Below are positions 1-8,158 of a stretch of DNA of 64,000 bases, piece after piece. The stretch covers positions 968,696 through 1,032,695 of the forward strand of contig NZ_JAFIQX010000002.1 of NCBI RefSeq assembly GCF_017356035.1, read 5' to 3'. The position numbers were made by a program, and so were the translations under genes. The notes beneath the pieces were generated by a model that saw nothing but the letters and a program-made list of their open reading frames with translations, made no database searches and was not told the origin of the DNA. This DNA is from Longitalea luteola (lineage in GTDB: Bacteria; Bacteroidota; Bacteroidia; Chitinophagales; Chitinophagaceae). The number at the start of each line of letters is the position of its first letter. The first letter of the stretch is position 1.

Positions 1-1106
1 AGTTCCTTGCGCTTGCCATCATAATCCCATGACGGTCCTTCAATGGTTGATTTTATGGAGTTGGCGTAGGATATACTCTGGTCTACTACCGTTTGTTTTA
101 CGGCTGAAAGTACCTGGTCGTTCTTCGACATTTTTAAACTGTCGGGCAACAGGTCAATAAAGCGGGCGCCTTTTTTAACAGGCGGTGCTTTTACATCGAT
201 CCAGCCGGTATCGAGGTATTTCGAAAAAGTGAAGTAGCCCTGTAAGTCGCGGATATCGCGATCCCTGAACCTTGCCAGGCTTTTTGAAATGGAATCAACA
301 TTTTTGCTTAACTGCCGGGTGCTTAACATTTCATAGCGGTCCTTGTAGGTGCTGTCAGGCGTTTGAATGAAAGTTAGCGAACTCAGGTCAAGTACTTTTT
401 TATATTCCTGAAAACCCAGTCTTATGAAATCGGTGTTGTTGGCATAACGGTTACCTCGTTCTTCATAACGCCAGCCATTGAAAAGGATGAATTCCAGAAA
501 GCGTTTGTCAGAAGAAAGGCGCATGATGCCTTTTTCAGCCGCTATTATATTTTCCTGCGGGCCGGTGCTGGCTTCATAAATGATCACATTGTGTAAAATA
601 GAATCATTCTCTTTTTTTGAAACTTTGATGGCATAGTCGGGAATGGTGGTATAGAATACGCCTTCTTTCAGGTCGAAGGCCGGTTTCTTATTAACAATAT
701 CGTAGTGAAGGGTCTTCATGCGCAGGTTGGCTACCGGTATAACATAGTTGTTAAAAAGGAACGCCAGTCCCGACAGGAATGCTGCCACGACCGCCAGGGG
801 CAGCATAAAACGCAAAAGGCCAATGCCGGCCGATTTAATGGCCACCAGTTCAAAGGTTTCGCCCAGGTTGCCAAAGGTCATGATAGAGGATAACAGGATA
901 GCCAGTGGCAGAGCCAGGGGAACCAGGGTAGCGCTCAGGTACACGACCAGGCGCAGCATGGTGAACGCGTCGATGCCCTTACCCACAAAATCATCGATCC
1001 ACAGCCAGAAGAACTGTAATATCAATACGAACAGGGTAAGGAAAAAGGTTGCGATGAAAGGGCCGATAAATGATCGCAGAACCAGTATGTCTAATTTTTT
1101 TATCAT
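1..1106 (-). CDS. LptF/LptG-family permease (YjgP/YjgQ), C-terminus cut by window edge
   Basis: Open on the minus strand from an ATG at 1106 to the first base of the window, about 368 codons without a stop, so the 3' part lies outside. The N-terminus reads MIKKLDILVLRSFIGPF, followed by hydrophobic helices, a conserved GNLGETFELVAIKSAGIGL stretch near residues 80-100 (the family's ELxAIKxAGI motif), a third helix, and a soluble beta-rich region. This is the YjgP/YjgQ pattern. The family forms the inner-membrane channel that, with the LptB ATPase, pulls lipopolysaccharide toward the outer membrane. LptF cannot be told from LptG here. No neighbour in the window belongs to the Lpt pathway. Confidence 0.85.
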   Translation of the reverse strand, partial: MIKKLDILVLRSFIGPFIATFFLTLFVLILQFFWLWIDDFVGKGIDAFTMLRLVVYLSATLVPLALPLAILLSSIMTFGNLGETFELVAIKSAGIGLLRFMLPLAVVAAFLSGLAFLFNNYVIPVANLRMKTLHYDIVNKKPAFDLKEGVFYTTIPDYAIKVSKKENDSILHNVIIYEASTGPQENIIAAEKGIMRLSSDKRFLEFILFNGWRYEERGNRYANNTDFIRLGFQEYKKVLDLSSLTFIQTPDSTYKDRYEMLSTRQLSKNVDSISKSLARFRDRDIRDLQGYFTFSKYLDTGWIDVKAPPVKKGARFIDLLPDSLKMSKNDQVLSAVKQTVVDQSISYANSIKSTIEGPSWDYDGKRKE

Positions 1107-1118
1107 TGCTTGCCTAAA

Positions 1119-1220
1119 AGATCCCAGATCACAAGAACCAAATAATAATTCAAAATCTCAAACTTCAATTTCCTGATTTTCTAATTTGCTGCTTTTTTGG
1201 TTCTTGAGATCTGGTTCTTG
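1119..1220. repeat. Imperfect inverted repeat between permease and hypothetical gene
   Basis: The left arm at 1124-1140 (CCAGATCACAAGAACCA) is complementary to the right arm at 1196-1214 (GGTTCTTGAGATCTGG), with AT-rich sequence between them. The word AAGAACC / GGTTCTTG recurs in the spacers at about 38.1 and 39.4 kb, so this belongs to the window-wide class of word-repeat spacers. Confidence 0.6.
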
Positions 1221-1232
1221 TAATTTTATATT

Positions 1233-1844
1233 ATGGGTGCCGCAAAAATACAGCTTTCAGCAGAGGAATTATCGTTGGTGCAAAATGCCGGATGGCTTTT
1301 AACAAAGAATACAATTATAGAGAAAGTTTATGCTTTATTCGGGGAAATTGCCCATGAGGTGCGGGGTAATTTTACAGGTTTGCCGGCTTTGGGTTTAGGA
1401 GATGTGTTGGTTCCTTCGCCCAAGATCTCGAAAGGGGAGAATTATAAGGGATTACCCTGGGTGGTATTGGATTTTCCGCGTTTATTTAACCGCCAGGACA
1501 CATTTGCCATCCGCACCATGTTCTGGTGGGGGCATTTTTTCAGTGTCACCCTGCATTTAAAAGGACGGTATAAACAACAGTTCCAGCAAGCGCTGATCGC
1601 TAATTTATCAGTATTGACGGCGCAGCAGTTTTACCTGTGTGTTAGTGAAGATGAATGGAGATATGAATTTGAAGAAGACAATTACAAGCCTCTCACCCAG
1701 TTGAATCCTTCTGGAATAGAAAAAATTCTGCTGGCTAATGATTTCTGTAAGCTATCCGCTAAAATTTCACTTCCTCAATGGAATCAATCAAAAGCATTAA
1801 TTCTTGGCCTTTACGAAACAATAGTTACAACCATTGGGCATTAA
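1233..1844 (+). CDS. Conserved hypothetical protein, 203 aa
   Basis: A clean 203-residue frame starting MGAAKIQLSAEE. It has no signal peptide, no membrane segment and no catalytic motif I recognise, and is rich in aromatic residues (MFWWGHFFSVTL around residue 97). It appears to be a soluble cytoplasmic protein. Its last four bases overlap the end of the convergent START-like gene. Base composition and codon use match its neighbours, which supports a real gene. Function unknown. Confidence 0.7.
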   Translation: MGAAKIQLSAEELSLVQNAGWLLTKNTIIEKVYALFGEIAHEVRGNFTGLPALGLGDVLVPSPKISKGENYKGLPWVVLDFPRLFNRQDTFAIRTMFWWGHFFSVTLHLKGRYKQQFQQALIANLSVLTAQQFYLCVSEDEWRYEFEEDNYKPLTQLNPSGIEKILLANDFCKLSAKISLPQWNQSKALILGLYETIVTTIGH

Positions 1845-2221
1845 TTACCGAGCCGGTGAAACAGGTCTTTTACCTGGTAACCCCACAACTGGCTCTGGTC
1901 TTTAACTTCACCTTTATCTGCAAAATCTTTGATCACAAGGATGGTCTGATTCGTTACTTCTGATTTCTCAATTCGGAATTCAAAATATTCATCTTTGGGT
2001 GCATGCAACCAATGAAACCTGATAAATTTCTCTTCTTCGCTTTCCATTACTTCTGCCTTATCTGTAGTACCGTTCCAGGAAAAACTGAAAACATTATCCC
2101 TTTCGTCTACTTTATCAGCGAACCATTCCTGCAAACCAGCAGGAGTGCTTAGGAATTCGTATAAAATGGAAGGAGAACATCTTACCGGATACTCTAACGT
2201 AAATATTTGTTTCTTACTCAT
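1841..2221 (-). CDS. START-like/SRPBCC domain protein, 126 aa
   Basis: A 126-residue protein beginning MSKKQIFTLEYPVRCSPSI. The pattern of an N-terminal beta strand, then SPSILYEFLSTPAGLQEWFAD, then alternating strands and a C-terminal helix with W and F resembles the AHSA1/START-like (SRPBCC) ligand-binding fold, in a short single-domain form common in Bacteroidota. The helix-grip fold binds hydrophobic ligands, but the ligand here is unknown. The 3' end overlaps the convergent hypothetical gene by 4 bp. Confidence 0.7.
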   Translation of the reverse strand: MSKKQIFTLEYPVRCSPSILYEFLSTPAGLQEWFADKVDERDNVFSFSWNGTTDKAEVMESEEEKFIRFHWLHAPKDEYFEFRIEKSEVTNQTILVIKDFADKGEVKDQSQLWGYQVKDLFHRLGN

Positions 2222-2544
2222 CTAACCCTGTTATTGATCATTTTGAAAATACCAATGGTGCAAGTATAGAAAATTAATGCTACCCCCAAAATTTTTTTTT
2301 GGCAAAATCAGGTAAAAAGTGCTAAAAATGAATAAATAAGCAAAAAATTTTCATATATCTGACAACCAGTTGGTTATGAATAATTTTGAGGAGAATAGGG
2401 GAATTGGTTATATTAGGTGAACAGATTTTTTTCACATTTTTAATAACAAAACGCTTGTTCATATAACAAATTCGACAGGTATTTCGTTTTTTCTAGACCA
2501 TTGACCGTTTCTTAACCTAAAAAACCCTTTAAAATGACCTACCT
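2222..2544. other. AT-rich spacer between divergent START-like and rpoD genes
   Basis: About 320 bases of strongly AT-rich sequence separate two divergently transcribed genes, so promoters for both should lie here. Poly-T/poly-A tracts sit around 2290-2300 and 2420-2450. I see no open gene and no clear palindrome, and I could not assign a confident TAnnTTTG box. Confidence 0.5.
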
Positions 2545-2550
2545 ATGAGT

Positions 2551-3420
2551 ATGCGGCAGCTCAAGATCACGAAGTCAATTACGAACCGTGAATCTCAGAG
2601 CCTTGAAAAATACTTGCAGGAGATCGGAAAAGTTGAATTGATCAGTCCCGAAGAAGAAGTTAAGCTTGCGGGTTTGATCAAGCAAGGAAACCAGGCAGCC
2701 CTTGACAAACTAACAAAAGCGAACTTAAGGTTCGTTGTATCCGTAGCCAAGCAGTATCAAAATCAAGGTCTCTCATTACCAGACCTCATCAATGAGGGCA
2801 ATTTGGGTCTCATTAAAGCAGCGCAGCGTTTTGATGAAACCCGTGGTTTTAAATTCATTTCTTACGCCGTATGGTGGATCCGCCAAAGTATTCTTCAGGC
2901 ATTAGCAGAACAATCCCGTATTGTAAGGCTTCCATTGAACAAAGTAGGGTTAACAAACAAGATCCAGAAAGCCTTTTCGCAACTGGAACAGGAGTTTGAA
3001 CGTGAACCCTCGCCCGAAGAACTGGCTGAACTGCTGGAGCTCGAAACGGAAGAGGTATCTGCAACTTTGGGCATTGCTGCCCGGCACGTAAGCATGGATA
3101 CACCACTGTCTGAAGGGGAAGACAATACCCTGATAGATGTGTTGGAAAATCACAATGCTGAACGGGCAGAAACCAATATCGAGCACAAAGAGTCGCTTAA
3201 GCAGGAAATTGAGCGCTCGATGAAAATGCTTACCGAGCGGCAAAAAGAAGTGATCTGCTATTTCTTTGGTCTAGGTGTCGATCATCCCATGAGCCTGGAG
3301 GATATCGGCGAAAAATTCAATCTCACCCGCGAACGGGTTCGCCAGATCAAGGACAAAGCAATCACCAAACTGCGCACCAATTCACGTTCCAAGGCCCTGC
3401 GGGGATTTTTGGGCGTATAA
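2551..3420 (+). CDS. rpoD: Primary RNA polymerase sigma factor RpoD/SigA
   Basis: Housekeeping sigma-70 factor of the short Bacteroidota type (289 aa, no region 1.1). Region 1.2 appears as [20 protein letters not shown]. Region 2 runs through [20 protein letters not shown], a core-binding and -10 segment ending [15 protein letters not shown]. Region 3 follows, and region 4 ends with an HTH reading [21 protein letters not shown] chose the ATG at 2551 because family members begin MRQLKIT; an in-frame ATG two codons upstream (2545) is possible. It recognises the unusual Bacteroidota TTG / TAnnTTTG promoters. A hairpin terminator follows at about 3493. Confidence 0.96.
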   Translation: MRQLKITKSITNRESQSLEKYLQEIGKVELISPEEEVKLAGLIKQGNQAALDKLTKANLRFVVSVAKQYQNQGLSLPDLINEGNLGLIKAAQRFDETRGFKFISYAVWWIRQSILQALAEQSRIVRLPLNKVGLTNKIQKAFSQLEQEFEREPSPEELAELLELETEEVSATLGIAARHVSMDTPLSEGEDNTLIDVLENHNAERAETNIEHKESLKQEIERSMKMLTERQKEVICYFFGLGVDHPMSLEDIGEKFNLTRERVRQIKDKAITKLRTNSRSKALRGFLGV

Positions 3421-3492
3421 CCTTAAAAACTGATAGCCGGCAAAAGAAACTTTACACAACAAAATTTACTTCCTGTAAATTTGCAGTCCATT

Positions 3493-3530
3493 AAGTGAAT
3501 ATAACTTGACGGTATATTCACTTTTTTGCT
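3493..3530 (+). terminator. Intrinsic terminator after rpoD
   Basis: An 11-bp perfect stem, AAGTGAATATA (3493-3503) with TATATTCACTT (3513-3523), is followed by a run of T. It lies 73 bases after the rpoD stop. A TAAATTTG box at 3476-3483 just upstream could instead make this an attenuator in a leader of ffh. Confidence 0.65.
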
Positions 3531-3546
3531 TTTATTAGCATTTGGT

Positions 3547-3594
3547 AGGTGTGCCACGTTTCGTCTGCAACGGCAGGCCAGGCGTGGCACACCT
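3547..3594. repeat. GTGCCACG palindromic repeat, copy upstream of ffh
   Basis: Perfect 12-bp arms, AGGTGTGCCACG (3547-3558) and CGTGGCACACCT (3583-3594), enclose a loop that can form a smaller GTCTGC/GCAG stem. Related GTGCCACG palindromes occur near 11.1, 22.86, 44.95 and 55.65 kb, always between genes, so this is a dispersed REP-like family. Confidence 0.75.
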
Positions 3595-3627
3595 TGTCAG
3601 GATTCTGAATGCAAAAAACAGGAAGTT

Positions 3628-4944
3628 ATGTTTGAAAATCTTACCGACCGGTTGGAGTCGGCCTTAAAACAGATAAAAGGCGAAGGCCGCATCACCGAAC
3701 TCAATATTGCTGCTACCGTAAAAGACATTCGCCGCGCCCTGGTGGATGCCGATGTAAACTATAAAATTGCCAAGGAATTTACCGACCGGGTAAAGGATAA
3801 AGCCCTGGGAGAAAAAGTGTTAACCGCGGTAAGCCCGGGCCAGTTGATGGTGAAGATCGTGAAAGATGAGCTGGTTGACCTCATGGGCGGCAGCGAAAGC
3901 GATTTCAACGCCAAAGGCAATCCCGCTGTTATCCTCATCGCTGGGTTACAGGGTTCCGGTAAAACTACTTTCAGCGCCAAACTGGCTAACTTCCTGAAAA
4001 CAAGAAGCAGGCTGTCGCCCATGCTGGTGGCGGCCGATATTTACCGCCCTGCGGCCATCGATCAGCTGAAAGTGCTGGGCGAGCAGATCCAGATAGATGT
4101 GTACAGCGAACCGGAAAATAAGAATGCGGTACAGATCGCGTCCAACGCCATCAGGGAAGCCCGCAGCAAAAATAAGAATGTGGTCATCATTGACACCGCC
4201 GGCCGCCTGGCCATCGATGAAGCTATGATGACCGAAGTAGCGAATGTAAAATCAGCTGTTAATCCGCAGGAGATCCTGTTTGTGGTTGACTCCATGACCG
4301 GTCAGGATGCAGTGAATACTGCAAAAGCGTTTAACGATCGGCTTGACTTCACCGGCGTGGTGTTAACGAAGTTAGACGGTGATACCCGCGGTGGTGCTGC
4401 CCTTTCAATCAAATACACAGTTCAAAAACCCATCAAGTTTGTAAGCAGTGGCGAAAAACTGGATACGCTCGATGTGTTCTACCCCGAGCGTATGGCCCAG
4501 CGTATCCTGGGTATGGGTGATATCACAACCCTCGTTGAAAAGGCGCAACAACAGTTCGATGAAGAACAGGCCCGCAAGCTCGAAAAGAAGATCCGCAAGA
4601 ACCAGTTCAATTTTGAAGATTTCAAACAGCAGCTGGAACAGATAAAAAAGATGGGTAATATCAAAGACCTGCTGGGAATGATACCCGGGGTTGGAAAAGC
4701 CATCAAGGACATCGACATCAGCGACGATGCGTTCAAAGGCATTGAAGCAATGATCAACTCCATGACACCCGCAGAGCGCAATGATCCGGATCTCATAAAC
4801 ATGAGCCGCAAGCAGCGTATTGCGAAAGGCGCCGGTAAAGACATAAACGAAGTGAATGCATTCCTGAAGCAGTTCGACCAGATGAAGCAGATGATGAAAA
4901 TGATGAATAAAATGCCGATGGGAAGAATGGGAATGAGGAAATAA
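3628..4944 (+). CDS. ffh: Signal recognition particle protein Ffh (SRP54)
   Basis: GTPase that binds signal sequences of nascent membrane proteins and docks ribosomes at FtsY. The N domain is followed by a G domain with P-loop GLQGSGKTTFSAKL, DTAGRL and TKLDGD. The M domain carries GMIPGVGK and ends in a methionine-rich tail (MKQMMKMMNKMPMGRMGMRK). I chose the ATG at 3628 (MFENLTDRLESALKQIKG, the family start). The frame is open 34 codons further upstream, but that part translates the palindromic repeat at 3547-3594. The product is 438 aa, normal for Ffh. It probably forms a housekeeping cluster with rpsP and rimM downstream. Confidence 0.96.
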   Translation: MFENLTDRLESALKQIKGEGRITELNIAATVKDIRRALVDADVNYKIAKEFTDRVKDKALGEKVLTAVSPGQLMVKIVKDELVDLMGGSESDFNAKGNPAVILIAGLQGSGKTTFSAKLANFLKTRSRLSPMLVAADIYRPAAIDQLKVLGEQIQIDVYSEPENKNAVQIASNAIREARSKNKNVVIIDTAGRLAIDEAMMTEVANVKSAVNPQEILFVVDSMTGQDAVNTAKAFNDRLDFTGVVLTKLDGDTRGGAALSIKYTVQKPIKFVSSGEKLDTLDVFYPERMAQRILGMGDITTLVEKAQQQFDEEQARKLEKKIRKNQFNFEDFKQQLEQIKKMGNIKDLLGMIPGVGKAIKDIDISDDAFKGIEAMINSMTPAERNDPDLINMSRKQRIAKGAGKDINEVNAFLKQFDQMKQMMKMMNKMPMGRMGMRK

Positions 4945-5073
4945 TCAGTGTTATCACCGCGCCGGCAACGCATAAAATGGGTGGAAAAGCGCTTCGGTTT
5001 TTACTGTCTCAAAAAGTGGTTTTCGCAGATAAATCGCTCAGTTACAGAAAAATTGTCCACTTGAATTATTAAA

Positions 5074-5104
5074 TTTGGAAAAATCAGTTCGATTGTTATT
5101 TTTG
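5074..5104 (+). promoter_or_regulatory. Bacteroidota-type promoter for rpsP
   Basis: TTTG at 5074-5077, then 19 bases, then TATTTTTG at 5097-5104, matching the TTG / TAnnTTTG architecture of Bacteroidota sigma-A promoters. It sits 57 bases before the rpsP start codon. Confidence 0.65.
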
Positions 5105-5161
5105 CAATCGTTATAATGGAAAGTAACCCTATTTGTTCACGCATTTAAATTTCTATTTAAG

Positions 5162-5596
5162 ATGCCAGTTAAAATCAGACTGCAACGCCATGGGTCTAAA
5201 AAAAGACCTTTTTATTTCATCGTAGTGGCCGATGCACGCTCTCCGCGTGATGGTAAGTTTATCCAGAAGTTAGGTACTTACAACCCTCTTACAGTTCCTG
5301 CAACCATTCAGTTAGATCGCCAGAAAGCCTTGGATTGGCTGCACAAAGGCGCTCAACCTACTGACACTGTGCGCAGAATTCTGTCTTACAAAGGCGTATT
5401 GTACCTGAAACATTTGTTGCGTGGTGTAAAACTGGGTCTGTTCGACGAAGCTACCGCTATGGAGAAATTCCAGAAGTGGCATGCTGAGCACGAGGTTCAG
5501 GTTAAAAAACGCCAGGAATCAAATGCCAAGGATAGAAGACCTCGCAGACCAGGTGGAGCTGGTGCACCTCCAGTGCGTAAAGGCAGAGGAGAATAA
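5162..5596 (+). CDS. rpsP: 30S ribosomal protein S16
   Basis: Small-subunit ribosomal protein, 144 aa. The N-terminal 80 residues are typical of S16 ([20 protein letters not shown], then [20 protein letters not shown]). The C-terminal extension, ending in a basic tail rich in R, K, P and G ([20 protein letters not shown]), makes it longer than E. coli S16 (82 aa); such extensions are usual in Bacteroidota. It has its own promoter upstream and a strong terminator 35 bases downstream, so it is probably transcribed as a single gene. rimM follows, the classic rpsP-rimM neighbourhood. Confidence 0.96.
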   Translation: MPVKIRLQRHGSKKRPFYFIVVADARSPRDGKFIQKLGTYNPLTVPATIQLDRQKALDWLHKGAQPTDTVRRILSYKGVLYLKHLLRGVKLGLFDEATAMEKFQKWHAEHEVQVKKRQESNAKDRRPRRPGGAGAPPVRKGRGE

Positions 5597-5631
5597 TCCT
5601 AACGCAGTATAGCTAGCTGTCAACTTGTTAA

Positions 5632-5661
5632 ATCCTCCCGGTACTCCGGGAGGATTTTTTT
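5632..5661 (+). terminator. Intrinsic terminator after rpsP
   Basis: A perfect 10-bp GC-rich stem, ATCCTCCCGG (5632-5641) with CCGGGAGGAT (5646-5655), a 4-base loop, and a run of seven T. Confidence 0.9.
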
Positions 5662-5711
5662 CGTTTATACACTTCTTCCTGGCGACCGGGAATCAGCTGT
5701 TATGGTGAATT

Positions 5712-5779
5712 TCATTTGCCCATTTGCCCATTTGCTAATTTGCACATTTGCTAATTTGCCCATTGATCAACTACCTTTG
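5712..5779 (+). promoter_or_regulatory. ATTTGC word repeat carrying the probable rimM promoter
   Basis: From 5712 to 5760 the words CATTTGCC / CATTTGCTAA repeat five or six times in tandem. Just after them, TACCTTTG at 5772-5779 matches the Bacteroidota -7 box, and the last TTTG of the word array (5747-5750) lies 21 bases upstream, a plausible -33 element. The rimM ATG at 5790 is only 10 bases past the box, so the leader would be just a few bases long. Confidence 0.55.
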
Positions 5780-5789
5780 CCGGGCATAT

Positions 5790-6305
5790 ATGACGAACTA
5801 TCACAGCATTGGAAAAATAGTGGCCACTTTTGGTGTAAAGGGCGAAGTGGTGCTGCACCACTCACTGGGTAAGAAAACCTCGTTAAAAGGGCTTGAAACC
5901 ATTTTTATCGAGGAAAAGAAAGAAGAAATGCTGCCTTATTTCCTGGAAGGCACCCGCATAAAAAATGACGAGGAATTGTTCCTCAAATTTGAAGGAATCA
6001 ATACCAGGGAAGCGGCGCACCGCCTGATGCAGAAACGCGTGTGGCTGCCCCAGGAGGAGTTTGAAAAATATGTTTCCCAGTCGGCCCCTATTATGTTGCT
6101 TGGTTTTCATATCATCAATCAGGGCACCGACCTGGGCGAAATACTCGAGATCATTGAGCAACCGCACCAGCTGCTATGCCGCATCGATTTAAAGGGCAAG
6201 GAAGCGCTTATTCCGGTACATGAAGATTTCCTGCTGAAGATCGATAAAAAGAAAAAACAGGTGCATGTAGAGCTGCCTGAGGGGCTGCTTGATATATACA
6301 GTTAA
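5790..6305 (+). CDS. rimM: Ribosome maturation factor RimM
   Basis: 16S rRNA-processing factor that binds S19 during 30S head assembly; 171 aa. The N-terminal RimM barrel begins MTNYHSIGKIVATFGVKGEV, the family signature. The PRC-barrel half follows (GTDLGEILEIIEQPHQLLCR, then EALIPVHEDFLLKIDKK). The ATG at 5790 is chosen because it begins the conserved domain; the frame is open 14 codons upstream, but that part overlaps the word repeats and promoter box. Position after rpsP agrees with the identification. Confidence 0.93.
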   Translation: MTNYHSIGKIVATFGVKGEVVLHHSLGKKTSLKGLETIFIEEKKEEMLPYFLEGTRIKNDEELFLKFEGINTREAAHRLMQKRVWLPQEEFEKYVSQSAPIMLLGFHIINQGTDLGEILEIIEQPHQLLCRIDLKGKEALIPVHEDFLLKIDKKKKQVHVELPEGLLDIYS

Positions 6306-6441
6306 TGTGATAATGTGATAATTCGATAATGTGATAATGCTCAAAAATCGAGCAGTTCTTAGAATTTCGAACCCCATGCGAAACCGAACGAAAAGGTTTT
6401 CAATTATCAAATTATCACATTATCAAATTATCGAATTATGT
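6305..6441. repeat. GATAATGT word inverted repeat
   Basis: On the left, GTGATAATGTGATAATTCGATAATG-type words (6305-6343). On the right, the reverse complement AATTATCAAATTATCACATTATC-type words (6399-6438). The arms could pair across a loop of about 55 bases. The right arm runs into the last codons of the convergent DinB-like gene. Confidence 0.7.
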
Positions 6442-6982
6442 CTTCTATCTGCACAAAGTGCCTTTGATGATGCGCAATGATAAACCCGAACACATCGCCC
6501 ATTTTTAATTTAATGAATGGCGCAATGGAAACGGGAATGCGTATACGGTTTATATCTACCCGTTGGGCTTTATTCAATAATTCCAGTAACCATACTTCCT
6601 GTTGTTCAAATTCCTGCAACGCCTTAACCGCGTCTACGGTAGGCAGGGGATCATGATTCTTAAACGTTTTCATTTTATTGGGAATGCTTCCATCCGGTTT
6701 TGGCAGCATGCTTTTTGTAAAATAGCCGCCCAGCCAACCATGGGTAAAAAAATCAGCTGCACTGGTTTTGGAATGAGTTATGGCCTGTTCCAGTTTCGGC
6801 AGGTAGTAGCGGCCATACGTATTGAGGTGCTCCAGTACCTGCGCCACACTCCAGCGGCCGGGTGCAGGTTGCTGTGTAAGCTGGCTAACCGGCAATTGTT
6901 TTAAGTAAGCCAATCTGAGCATGATCTGGCGCGTGTCGGCCTGTAATGTTTCAAGCAGGAAAGAAGCCTGTACTTTTTTCAT
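6428..6982 (-). CDS. DinB superfamily (YfiT/DinB_2-like) protein
   Basis: A 184-residue helical protein with the DinB-like four-helix signature: PAPGRWSVAQVLEHLNTYGRYYL near residue 45 and a C-terminal IIAHHQRHFVQIEDII carrying the histidines that usually bind a metal. Some members are thiol-dependent transferases or stress-induced proteins; the substrate here cannot be named. I chose the ATG at 6982 (MKKVQASFLLETLQ); an upstream in-frame ATG would add 14 residues. It is unrelated to DNA polymerase IV despite the name. A second DinB-like protein lies at 20483-20932. Confidence 0.75.
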   Translation of the reverse strand: MKKVQASFLLETLQADTRQIMLRLAYLKQLPVSQLTQQPAPGRWSVAQVLEHLNTYGRYYLPKLEQAITHSKTSAADFFTHGWLGGYFTKSMLPKPDGSIPNKMKTFKNHDPLPTVDAVKALQEFEQQEVWLLELLNKAQRVDINRIRIPVSIAPFIKLKMGDVFGFIIAHHQRHFVQIEDIIR

Positions 6983-7182
6983 TGAGATGTTTGTTTGCGA
7001 ATACAAAACTATCAGGCCGTGCACATAAAAATCTTGGTGGGCGCCAACATTTTCCGCTACCGGTTACCAGTTACCGGTTTGCCGGGGCAGAAGACCCGCC
7101 TTCCTTAAGCTTTGGCGAACGAAGTAAAGCATAAATTCGGGCAGTGCAAGATCGGTTATCAGGTTTACATTTCGCGAGCTAT

Positions 7183-7252
7183 TCACCATTGACCATTCAC
7201 CATTGACCATTCACCATTGACCATTCACCATTGACCATTCACCATTGACCTA
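7183..7252. repeat. CCATTGACCATTCA tandem word repeat
   Basis: Perfect to near-perfect tandem copies of a 14-base unit CACCATTGACCATT, about four and a half units, ending at the 3' end of the Crp-like gene. The same word, less regular, occurs at 8108-8158 just before the DNA polymerase IV gene, so the Crp-like gene is bracketed by two arrays in the same orientation. A short ACCGGTTACCAGTTACCGGT palindromic word lies just upstream at 7060-7080. Confidence 0.8.
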
Positions 7253-7834
7253 TTCAATGCGAACACTTGCCATCAGTTTGCTGAAGGTGGTGGCATCCAT
7301 GCCTAAATAAGAGGCCAGGTATTTATGAGGTATTAACTGCAACACGTGTGGACTCCGTTTGAGTAATGTTTTAAACTTTTCTTCGGCGCTGAATGTTTGT
7401 AATTCCACCTGTCGTTCCAGCACGCCCATGAGGGCAAAGGCCGTAAAATTTGCGAGCAGCTTCTCGATATTCCGGTATTTGTTCATCAATTGTTGGATCT
7501 GAGTATGTGTTGTGCGCAACAGGGTGCTGCTGGTCAATGTCTCCAGGAAATACCGGGAAGGCGTTTGGGTAAGAAAGGAATCGGCAATGCCGGAAAAAGA
7601 GTAGGGATAAGTGAATACAAGCGTTGCTTCATGGGTGGCATCGATATAAAAAATGCGCTGAACGCCATTTAAAACAAAGTACACATGGCGTTCGGTTTCA
7701 CCGGCAGCAGTAAGAATGGTTTTTCTTTTGTACTGGTGTAATTGCCAGATGCCCGACATCTCCTCCCATTCTGTTTCGCTGAGCGGATGCATACTGAATA
7801 AATGTTTCTTTAGTTGCTGTAGTCCTTCTTCCAA
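7250..7834 (-). CDS. Crp/Fnr-family regulator with cyclic-nucleotide-binding domain
   Basis: About 195 residues with a cNMP-binding beta-roll (YKRKTILTAAGETERHVYFV, then LNGVQRIFYIDATHEATLVF) and a C-terminal helical part ending HKYLASYLGMDATTFSKLMA, the typical half-degenerate HTH of Bacteroidota Crp-like regulators. Residues that bind cAMP are not clearly present, so the ligand is unknown. The start is uncertain: I favour TTG at 7834 (EEGLQQLKKHLF...). ATG at 7792 is an alternative. The ATG at 7927 lies inside a palindrome cluster and is unlikely. Confidence 0.75.
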   Translation of the reverse strand: MEEGLQQLKKHLFSMHPLSETEWEEMSGIWQLHQYKRKTILTAAGETERHVYFVLNGVQRIFYIDATHEATLVFTYPYSFSGIADSFLTQTPSRYFLETLTSSTLLRTTHTQIQQLMNKYRNIEKLLANFTAFALMGVLERQVELQTFSAEEKFKTLLKRSPHVLQLIPHKYLASYLGMDATTFSKLMASVRIE

Positions 7835-7907
7835 GCGGCGTTTTTGTAAAGTTACAGTTTGTGGGTTAAGGTTGAAAGTAAGGGAAGTAGGAAGTAGTAA
7901 AGCGGCA

Positions 7908-7993
7908 GTCCCGACGAAGCTTCGCATGTCGGGTCTGACGACTCTGACGAGTGTCAGACTCCGTCAGAGATGCCGCCCGCAGGCGTCGGCATG
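7908..7993. repeat. Three consecutive hairpins between Crp-like gene and dinB
   Basis: Three adjoining palindromes: CCCGAC/GTCGGG (7910-7933), TCTGACG/CGTCAGA with nested CTGAC/GTCAG (7934-7968), and ATGCCG/CGGCAT (7970-7992). They are GC-rich against their surroundings and lie upstream of the Crp-like gene on its own strand. Confidence 0.65.
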
Positions 7994-8039
7994 GGGAAAT
8001 ACAGCAAGCATAAAAAAGTTATGAGTTAGGGGTAGAAGC

Positions 8040-8158
8040 CCTATTAGCTACCAGCTACCGGCCACTAGCCATTAGCCACTTGCTGATAATTAACGTAAAT
8101 TCGCTTCTGATTGCCCATTGACCATTGCCCATTGACCATTCACCATTGCCCATTCACC
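8040..8158. repeat. Word repeats abutting the dinB start codon
   Basis: Words of the type TAGCTACCAGCTACCGGCCA and TAGCCATTAGCCACTT at 8045-8083 are followed by ATTGCCCATTGACC / ATTCACC words at 8110-8158. The final CACCATG of the array supplies the start codon of DNA polymerase IV. The frame stays open through the array, which could mislead start calling. Confidence 0.7.

Noticed and set aside
705..1176. Two overlapping plus-strand frames at the window start
   Set aside because: They lie opposite the LptF/G-type permease, which is open from 1106 to position 1 with typical helices and the AIKSAGIG motif.
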